Source: CAZTKP01 sp964614215 (GTDB lineage Bacteria; UBP6; UBA1177). Taken from it: DNA of 10,972 nt. Numbering within the stretch: the stretch's first letter is position 1; each line of letters opens with the position of its first letter. Below the pieces are notes generated by a model. It was not told the origin of the DNA, searched no databases, and saw only the letters and a program-made list of their open reading frames with translations. The position numbers and the translations under genes were made by a program. Where the stretch lies: the NCBI GenBank assembly GCA_964614215.1, contig CAZTKP010000085.1, positions 1 through 10,972 on the forward strand, read 5' to 3'. Below, piece after piece: positions 6,013 through 10,972 of the stretch.

Positions 6013-8553
6013 ATGAAAAAAGTATTGTTGCTGCTTATCATTCTTGTGGCAGGGAGTTTGTATGGGGAAAAGATCTATTACTCTGACGGTTCAGATCTTG
6101 AACTGAAGATCTCAAAGGATTTTTCTGCAGTAAAAGCAGATAAGGTGAGTTTTAAAAGACTTGCAAATGAGGTCATGCGTTTTGATCTTGGAGAAAGGAT
6201 CTATTCCGTTGTATCCGGTGATGCAGGGGATATGCCGGTTTACTTCATCAAAGATTTTCCTGTTGTGGCAGATAATCTGCTTTTCTGGAGGGGAGAAAAG
6301 TCTGTAGCTGAAATGGAGAGAAAGTACGACATGAAACTGGTTGAGATAAAGTCGGGATACAAACTTTATGCTTTCAGGGTCAACTCTTCAGACAGCGTGA
6401 AAACTGCTCAGAAAATAGTTGAGAACGGCGATGGATACTCTTTCCCGAATCTGGTCAGAGAGATGACTTTAAGGTCTGTTCCTGCAGCGGCACCTGAAGA
6501 TCCGTACTTTAATATGCAGTGGCATCTGCATAATGATGGAAGTCCGGAAAATTACTATGGGGATCTCCTTAAGGCAAAAAAAGGAGCTGACGTTAAGTTC
6601 CTTGAAACACTGGAGTTTCTTAACGGTATAAGTTACGAGGTCGATGATACGATCAAAGTTGCGATAATGGATACAGGTATCGCCCCTGATCATGAAGATC
6701 TTACAAATATTGAGCCCGGATGGGACATGATAGAGGATAAGGAAGGCGGCTACCCTGATCCTGCTGATCTTGAAGGAATATCTTCATGGGAAGTTGGTGC
6801 TGTAGCTCACGGAACTACATGTGCCGGTGTCAGTGCCGCAGAAGGTAACGAGCTTGGGATGAGCGGAGTATGTCCATGGTGTCAGCTTTACCCTGTCCGC
6901 TATCTTAATGGACTTACAGGAACTGCTTCAGACGATAATAAAATGCTGGCGATCTATGAAAAATATGTTGCTGATCCGAAGATATCGGTAATTAACTGCA
7001 GTTTCGGACCTCCTTCAGATTACGGCTATGTTCCGACAACTCCCGGAGAAGTTGAGTCCATTCAGAATTTTATGGAAAACGGTAGAGACGGACTTGGCGG
7101 CGTTGTTGTCTATGCGGCCGGAAATGACGGAGTTGACGCAGGATACGCAAGACTTATGACAACTACTTTCGAGTTTCAGCGTGACGGTAAAGATGTGGAA
7201 AATGAAGTTGTCACGGTAGCAGCATCAAATGGATGGGATGTTAGAGCAGTTTATTCAAATTACGGTCCTTCAATTGATATAATTGCACCTTCTCTCGGTC
7301 AGAATCCGCTTCTGGGTATGGCTACTACAACAATTCCCGGATACGGTGACTATAAAGACGATTACACACTCATTTTTTCAGGAACCTCGGCTGCCGCACC
7401 TGTAGTTTCAGGGTTTTTCGGAACGGTTTTCAGCATAAATCCTGATCTTACTCTCGAAGAGGCTATCGAGATCATGCATCAGTCAAGTGATAAGATCTAT
7501 CCTGAGACAGGTTCGTGGGATGAGGATGGTCATAGTGTGAAATTCGGACATGGCAGAGTAAACCTTTTAAAGGCTGTAAGACTTGCGATGGATCTTCCCC
7601 TTTGTGATGAACCTGCAGCGGAAGAGACTTGCGGTAACAACATAGATGATGACTGTGACGGATATGTTGACGAAGAATGTTCAGACCCTCTGCTGGTAGG
7701 AACGGAATGTGAAAGTATAGAAGACTGTATCAACGGAGATCTGACAGAAAAGGACGTATACTGCATGGCAGAGCGGAAATACTGGGTGTTTAAAGGCGGA
7801 TACTGTACAAGACTTACAAACGAAGCTCCTTGTCCTGATGGAACTAAACCTTTTGATTATGCCGATGACGGTGAGAACTACATCTGTGCGGCAGAATGTT
7901 CTAAGGTCAATGGATGTGAAAGACCGGGATACTACTGCAGTAACGATGTTCTGGGCGTCTGTCTTCCTAAATGCAGTAGAGATAGTGACTGCCGGGAAGG
8001 GTCTTATTGTAACGTGAATGCTGAATGTGCAAAAATTCCATCGGATATCGGCGGATCATGTCAGGATGATGATGAATGTGCAGATAACGGATGGTGTATA
8101 CCTCCTTATTCATTTAGTGAGGGATACTGCACAGCGGATTGCGCAAATGAAGATGACAGTTACTGCCCTGAAAACAGCAGATGTGTGAGAAGAAAGACCG
8201 GACAGGGTCAGAATATTGATATCTGTCTTTCAAGCTGCAGTTCAGATGAAGAATGCAGAGGCGGAGATGATTTTTACATCTGTCATGCCAGACTCACAGG
8301 AAAAGAAGGTATCTGTTTCAGGACATGCCGCGATGATTCAGACTGTATGGATATCGATGCAAGTTGCAACGAGGACGGCCGATGCGTGCCTGATGACTGG
8401 CAGGGATGGCCGGAAGATGAGGTCAGTGATGAAACAGACGAGGATAATCTCGATGCTGATGAAGAGACGGCAGATGAAGAAACTGACAAAGAAGTCAGTG
8501 ATGATGATGAAAAAGAAAAGAAAAGCGACGGCTGTTCTCTGATCACTATCTGA
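6013..8553 (+). CDS. Secreted subtilisin-like serine protease (S8) with MopE motif, Cys-rich repeats and acidic GC-ending tail
   Basis: 846 residues from ATG 6013 (an in-frame ATG at 6001 would add four). Signal peptide to about residue 19 (SLYG before EKIYY). Residues 20-165 look like a pro-region, followed by DPYFNMQWHLHN, a common lead-in of S8 proteases. Catalytic residues: D220 (AIMDTGI), H266 (AHGTTCAG), oxyanion N371 (AAGND) and S459 (GTSAAAP), all intact. A CPWC pair (C287, C290) may form a disulfide. A MopE-type putative metal-binding motif sits at 540-556 (CGNNIDDDCDGYVDEEC). Further Cys-rich sequence follows, with about five repeats of the form C-x-x-D-x-D/E-C...C...C at 654-791. 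An Asp/Glu tail runs from 801 and the protein ends GCSLITI with C841. It probably acts outside the cell or on its surface; the substrate is unknown. It appears monocistronic, with gaps on both sides. Confidence 0.92.
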   Translation: MKKVLLLLIILVAGSLYGEKIYYSDGSDLELKISKDFSAVKADKVSFKRLANEVMRFDLGERIYSVVSGDAGDMPVYFIKDFPVVADNLLFWRGEKSVAEMERKYDMKLVEIKSGYKLYAFRVNSSDSVKTAQKIVENGDGYSFPNLVREMTLRSVPAAAPEDPYFNMQWHLHNDGSPENYYGDLLKAKKGADVKFLETLEFLNGISYEVDDTIKVAIMDTGIAPDHEDLTNIEPGWDMIEDKEGGYPDPADLEGISSWEVGAVAHGTTCAGVSAAEGNELGMSGVCPWCQLYPVRYLNGLTGTASDDNKMLAIYEKYVADPKISVINCSFGPPSDYGYVPTTPGEVESIQNFMENGRDGLGGVVVYAAGNDGVDAGYARLMTTTFEFQRDGKDVENEVVTVAASNGWDVRAVYSNYGPSIDIIAPSLGQNPLLGMATTTIPGYGDYKDDYTLIFSGTSAAAPVVSGFFGTVFSINPDLTLEEAIEIMHQSSDKIYPETGSWDEDGHSVKFGHGRVNLLKAVRLAMDLPLCDEPAAEETCGNNIDDDCDGYVDEECSDPLLVGTECESIEDCINGDLTEKDVYCMAERKYWVFKGGYCTRLTNEAPCPDGTKPFDYADDGENYICAAECSKVNGCERPGYYCSNDVLGVCLPKCSRDSDCREGSYCNVNAECAKIPSDIGGSCQDDDECADNGWCIPPYSFSEGYCTADCANEDDSYCPENSRCVRRKTGQGQNIDICLSSCSSDEECRGGDDFYICHARLTGKEGICFRTCRDDSDCMDIDASCNEDGRCVPDDWQGWPEDEVSDETDEDNLDADEETADEETDKEVSDDDEKEKKSDGCSLITI
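7630..7680 (+). other. MopE-like Cys/Asp motif within the subtilase
   Basis: Encodes residues 540-556, bounded by Cys at both ends, with the spacing CGNNxDDDCDGxVDExC. This motif class (putative metal-binding, MopE type) is frequent in secreted proteins of Myxococcota and related bacteria, and its acidic loop suggests calcium or another cation. Here it separates the protease domain from the Cys-rich stalk. Confidence 0.8.
7972..8385 (+). repeat. About five diverged Cys-rich protein repeats in the subtilase
   Basis: Residues 654-791 contain about five units, each opening with a close Cys pair and two later Cys. The openings are CSRDSDC, CQDDDEC, CANEDDSYC, CSSDEEC and CRDDSDC. The units differ in length (about 20-29 residues) and are not identical at DNA level, so this is an old protein repeat rather than a recent DNA duplication. 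Such modules usually form disulfide-stabilised extracellular stalks or binding domains. Confidence 0.75.
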
Positions 8554-8577
8554 TAAGACTTTAGCATTTCTTTTTAA

Positions 8578-8605
8578 TTGACAATTCACAAAAACTATGT
8601 TTAAT
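8578..8605 (+). promoter_or_regulatory. Putative sigma70-type promoter for the PxxKW-like gene
   Basis: Perfect TTGACA at 8578-8583, a 16-nt spacer, then TTTAAT at 8600-8605 (5/6 match to TATAAT) preceded directly by TG. It lies in the 95-nt gap after the subtilase and gives a leader of roughly 35-40 nt before the ATG at 8649. This is the best promoter match in the window. Confidence 0.65.
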
Positions 8606-8634
8606 ACCACCGTTTTTAAGTTCTTAACGAATTT

Positions 8635-8639
8635 GGAGG
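8635..8639 (+). promoter_or_regulatory. Ribosome binding site that sets the PxxKW-like gene start
   Basis: GGAGG at 8635-8639 lies 9 nt before the ATG at 8649. An in-frame TTG at 8643 would be only 3 nt away, too close, so the protein starts MAKKNKTKK. Confidence 0.75.
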
Positions 8640-8648
8640 ATATTGGGA

Positions 8649-8939
8649 ATGGCTAAGAAAAACAAAACAAAGAAAGTTGCCAGTGCAGCAAGCCTGGGTC
8701 TTGATAAAAATGTCGCTGCAATCGAGAAGAGCCCTATTGATGACAGATGTGAAGGCTGCGAGAGAGTTGAAGAAGTAAGTGGCCAGAAATACTGCACAAA
8801 ATATGCAGAACCGGCTTTCCATTGGGAAGACGATCAGATCTGTTCTTTCGCAACACACGTGAAGAGAGAGATCAAGGTCGTTAAGAAGATAATTAACCCG
8901 CTGAAGGCTTCAAAGAGAGCTGCTGCAAAGAAAGGTTAG
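8649..8939 (+). CDS. Small PxxKW-family-like cysteine-rich protein
   Basis: 96 residues, with a basic N-terminus (MAKKNKTKK) and no signal peptide, so probably cytoplasmic. Four cysteines are spaced C34-x2-C37-x11-C49-x15-C65, which suits a zinc or Fe-S site. The segment YCxKYxEPAFHW...CSFATHV, followed by INPLKASKR at 82-90, matches the layout I know from the PxxKW family of small Cys-rich proteins described in deltaproteobacterial genomes. In this copy the family-naming Lys is His (P55-A-F-H58-W59). The function of the family is unknown. The gene has a good promoter and Shine-Dalgarno and may be well expressed. It sits 15 nt upstream of the U32-like gene in the same reading frame, so the two are likely co-transcribed. 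Confidence 0.8.
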   Translation: MAKKNKTKKVASAASLGLDKNVAAIEKSPIDDRCEGCERVEEVSGQKYCTKYAEPAFHWEDDQICSFATHVKREIKVVKKIINPLKASKRAAAKKG

Positions 8940-8954
8940 CAGGGTTCTTCTGCT

Positions 8955-10559
8955 TTGGAAAAATTCTATTTTATCAGTTTTCCCGAACAAATATTTAATC
9001 ATAAACGCAGTATAGAAGACGGTATCCCCGTTCTTACTTTTTTCGGATTCAAAGATCTTCAGAGAATACTTTCTGCAGTAAAAAGATGGCAGTGGAAGGC
9101 TGCAGTTTTCTACAAAAGAACAGATTACCCTCTTCGCCAGTTTCTTGATGCGGCGGATATCTTCGATTCGATCTTTGTTAATGATGCAGAGGTAGCTAAA
9201 GCTCTGAGGGATACAGGTTTTAAAGGTGATATCTTTCTGTTTTCCAACTTCAGAATGCTTGGTCACGAAGGTTTTTTTCAGGAATTTGATATAAGACCGG
9301 TGGTAACCGGAAAAAGAAACTATGAAAAAGCTCTTGAGAGCTCATTGAAACCTGTCTATATTCTTTCAGATAAGGTCTGTGTTTCCGATCTGGGACTCTG
9401 TCTTTCAAGAAAGGGCGAAGCACAGTGCTTTTATGACTGCGATAACAGGTGCCGTGAGAAAAGCACTATAAAACAGGGTCTTAGTTTTCCGCTTTCCATA
9501 AAACCTGAACTTGTCGGGCCGGAGGGCTGTGATGTTCTCGTCTATTCTGAAAATCCTGTTTTTCCAAGGATCTCGGAAGGGGAACTTCGGGAGCAGGTTC
9601 TTGAAAGGAACTGGAACTACAGATACCCTGTCGGAAAGAACATAATCAAACCTGGAAAAACAGATAACGGTTCAGTTTACAGCTTTCCTGTCGATAAAGA
9701 TGTTCTGGAGCTTTTTGATAAGAATTCTATAGAGTTCTATGGTTATTCCGGTTCATTTTATAAAGGAAAGTATGTTGATCCGGTTTCAGTTAAGATCCAT
9801 GGAAAAACAAAGATGATTGTTTCCCTGAAAAAGGGATTCAAATCTCTTCTGATGATAGAAAGATACTCCGAAGAAGAAAAAGACTTTCTTAAAAAGGCAA
9901 GACATTTTATCTATACACTTCCTGAAAAGAAGATGCTTGATGATCCTGATGCTCCCAGGGTGATGGATACAGAAACTCCTAAGAAAAGGACAGGAACAGG
10001 AAGATTTTCAAAGAGAATAAAAATGACACTGATCTCCGACAGTCCAAAAAAGTTCAAGGCTTTTAAGGGGCGTTTTGTCGAAAGAGAAGTGCTGGTATAT
10101 AATTCAAAAATAGTTCCACCCAGATTCCCGGGATATATTTATATAGCCGGAAATATTGATGAAAATGGTCTTGAAGAGATCTCTAAAATGACTGCTTTAA
10201 AAGGTGTTGTTGTTCCTGACGGAATAATGAGAGAGGCATTTTTAAGGATATTCCCGGATAAGGAAATAATTCTGCATCCGACAGCTTACAGTGATATTGC
10301 TCTTGCTCCTTCACTTCTTGCCGCATCCACCACGGTTATGACCTCGAGATATCTTTCTGAAAAGAGAAACAACTACAGCTGGAGAGACATCAATATTACA
10401 GTTAAGAACTATTCCGGTCATACAAATTTTATCACAAGAAAGAGGATACTTAAAAACGGCGGAAAGAAAGAACTCTGGATCGATCTTACCGATATCAACG
10501 ATGCCGCTTTAAAGTACCTGAAATCTCAGGCTGAAGAAACTATCAGAAAAATGAAGTAA
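8955..10559 (+). CDS. Divergent peptidase U32/UbiU-UbiV-like protein, candidate Fe-S binder
   Basis: 534 residues from a TTG start, with a modest AGGG at 8941-8944. No other start exists between the upstream in-frame TAG and this TTG. Residues 1-170 follow the U32 layout: a FVNDAEVAKALRDTG strand-helix unit, then SNFRMLGHEGFFQEF, then a Cys cluster C142-x6-C149-x8-C158-x3-C162-x3-C166, with C192 later. The offsets C142/C149/C166 (+7, +24) equal those of UbiU C169/C176/C193, and C158-x3-C162 recalls UbiV CQFVC; in those proteins the Cys hold a 4Fe-4S cluster. U32 relatives act in ubiquinone or RNA hydroxylation, or as proposed proteases. The remaining 340 residues are not recognised. No signal peptide or TM is seen. 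Family placement is a by-eye inference and the substrate is unknown. Confidence 0.6.
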   Translation: MEKFYFISFPEQIFNHKRSIEDGIPVLTFFGFKDLQRILSAVKRWQWKAAVFYKRTDYPLRQFLDAADIFDSIFVNDAEVAKALRDTGFKGDIFLFSNFRMLGHEGFFQEFDIRPVVTGKRNYEKALESSLKPVYILSDKVCVSDLGLCLSRKGEAQCFYDCDNRCREKSTIKQGLSFPLSIKPELVGPEGCDVLVYSENPVFPRISEGELREQVLERNWNYRYPVGKNIIKPGKTDNGSVYSFPVDKDVLELFDKNSIEFYGYSGSFYKGKYVDPVSVKIHGKTKMIVSLKKGFKSLLMIERYSEEEKDFLKKARHFIYTLPEKKMLDDPDAPRVMDTETPKKRTGTGRFSKRIKMTLISDSPKKFKAFKGRFVEREVLVYNSKIVPPRFPGYIYIAGNIDENGLEEISKMTALKGVVVPDGIMREAFLRIFPDKEIILHPTAYSDIALAPSLLAASTTVMTSRYLSEKRNNYSWRDINITVKNYSGHTNFITRKRILKNGGKKELWIDLTDINDAALKYLKSQAEETIRKMK

Positions 10560-10561
10560 GG

Positions 10562-10972
10562 TTACTCCTCAAACGGACAAACACCTTCTTCCTTACAGTA
10601 ACATTCCCAGTCCCGCAAAAGAAAAGTTACAGTCCCTTTAAATAGTTGCCATTTTTCTGTGAAAGTTGGAAACAGCATATCCGTGGTTACCCAGTCATGT
10701 GCTACTGGACAGTATGATTTATTTTTGTCAAACCTGTACCAGCAACCCATAAAATTCCCATCGTTATCAGAGGTAGTATACATCAGAACATTACCTTTTA
10801 CTTTTTCAGTCTGAAAACGTTGTCCAACTTTAATCTCATTATATTTCGGATCTTTTCCTTCTCCAATGTTAACTTCCACTAGAGTAGGTTCAGGGGCATC
10901 GTTGATATAATAGATCAGTCTGTTTTTATTGTCTTCATCTATTCTGGGGCTATGTCCCTGTTCGTATTCTCC
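10562..10972 (-). CDS. Unrecognised Cys-containing protein, N-terminus outside window
   Basis: The minus-strand frame is open from the window edge (10972) to a TAA at 10562-10564, giving 136 residues, so the gene starts beyond the window. A GTG at 10879 is in frame but is probably internal, because reading continues upstream without a stop (GEYEQGHSPRIDEDNKN and on). I do not recognise the family. Visible features are a Trp/Tyr/Cys-rich middle (GCWYRFD, then SYCPVAHDW) and a Cys-rich end (WECYCKEEGVCPFEE); no membrane segment is seen in this part. The five Cys suggest disulfides or a metal site. It is the only minus-strand gene in the window and converges on the U32-like gene with 2 nt between stops. 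It could be the tail of a larger secreted or surface protein; that is a guess. Confidence 0.7.
   Translation of the reverse strand, partial: GEYEQGHSPRIDEDNKNRLIYYINDAPEPTLVEVNIGEGKDPKYNEIKVGQRFQTEKVKGNVLMYTTSDNDGNFMGCWYRFDKNKSYCPVAHDWVTTDMLFPTFTEKWQLFKGTVTFLLRDWECYCKEEGVCPFEE

Noticed and set aside
8554..8577. Intrinsic terminator after the subtilase
   Set aside because: There is a T-run at 8571-8575 but no stable stem before it.
8283..8610. Minus-strand frames opposite the acidic tail of the subtilase
   Set aside because: They are Ser/Phe-rich mirror images of Asp/Glu/Lys codons, with no domain and no ribosome site; they are shadows of the real gene.
10562..10879. GTG at 10879 as the start of the minus-strand gene
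   Set aside because: The frame stays open to the window edge with plausible protein sequence, and no Shine-Dalgarno precedes the GTG.

Overview
This window reads as ordinary chromosomal DNA from a Gram-negative-type, moderately AT-rich bacterium. Evidence for the cell type: a lipoprotein signal with a lipobox, a lipB gene, a LysM protein with a cleavable signal peptide, and a large secreted subtilase. Two lineage hints point to a deltaproteobacteria-like (Desulfobacterota/Myxococcota-type), probably uncultured organism: a MopE-type Cys/Asp motif plus Cys-rich repeats on the subtilase, and a small Cys-rich protein ending in the INPLKASKR block known from PxxKW-family proteins. That assignment is inference. 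No IS element, tRNA, rRNA, CRISPR array or phage gene is visible. Coding density is very high, and no gap exceeds about 100 bases.

Region 1 (1-3009) is a tightly packed forward gene train. It holds the 3' part of a PIN-PhoH ATPase gene, a YfcE/MJ0936-like metallophosphoesterase, lipB (octanoyltransferase) and a small lipoprotein. Junctions are 0 nt, an 11-nt overlap and a 4-nt ATGA overlap, so translation is probably coupled. Region 2 (3006-5929) begins with a promoter-like segment in a 90-nt gap. It then holds a secreted LysM protein and an orphan sensor histidine kinase whose TTG start overlaps the LysM stop codon by 8 nt.

Region 3 (6013-8553) is one long gene for a multidomain secreted S8 protease. 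It has a signal peptide, pro-region, subtilisin domain with the D/H/S triad, MopE-like motif, about five Cys-rich repeats, an acidic tail, and a C-terminal end with a lone Cys six residues from the end (GCSLITI). Region 4 (8578-10559) has a good sigma70-like promoter, a 96-aa PxxKW-like Cys-rich protein, and a 534-aa protein whose N-terminal third resembles the peptidase U32/UbiU-UbiV family with candidate Fe-S cysteines. Region 5 (10562-10972, minus strand) is the 3' end of an unrecognised Cys-containing gene. It converges on the U32-like gene with only 2 nt between the stop codons.

The parts most worth a second look are the subtilase C-terminal tail, the U32-like protein paired with the PxxKW-like protein, and the LysM/kinase pair. 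Nothing here amounts to a demonstrated new system.
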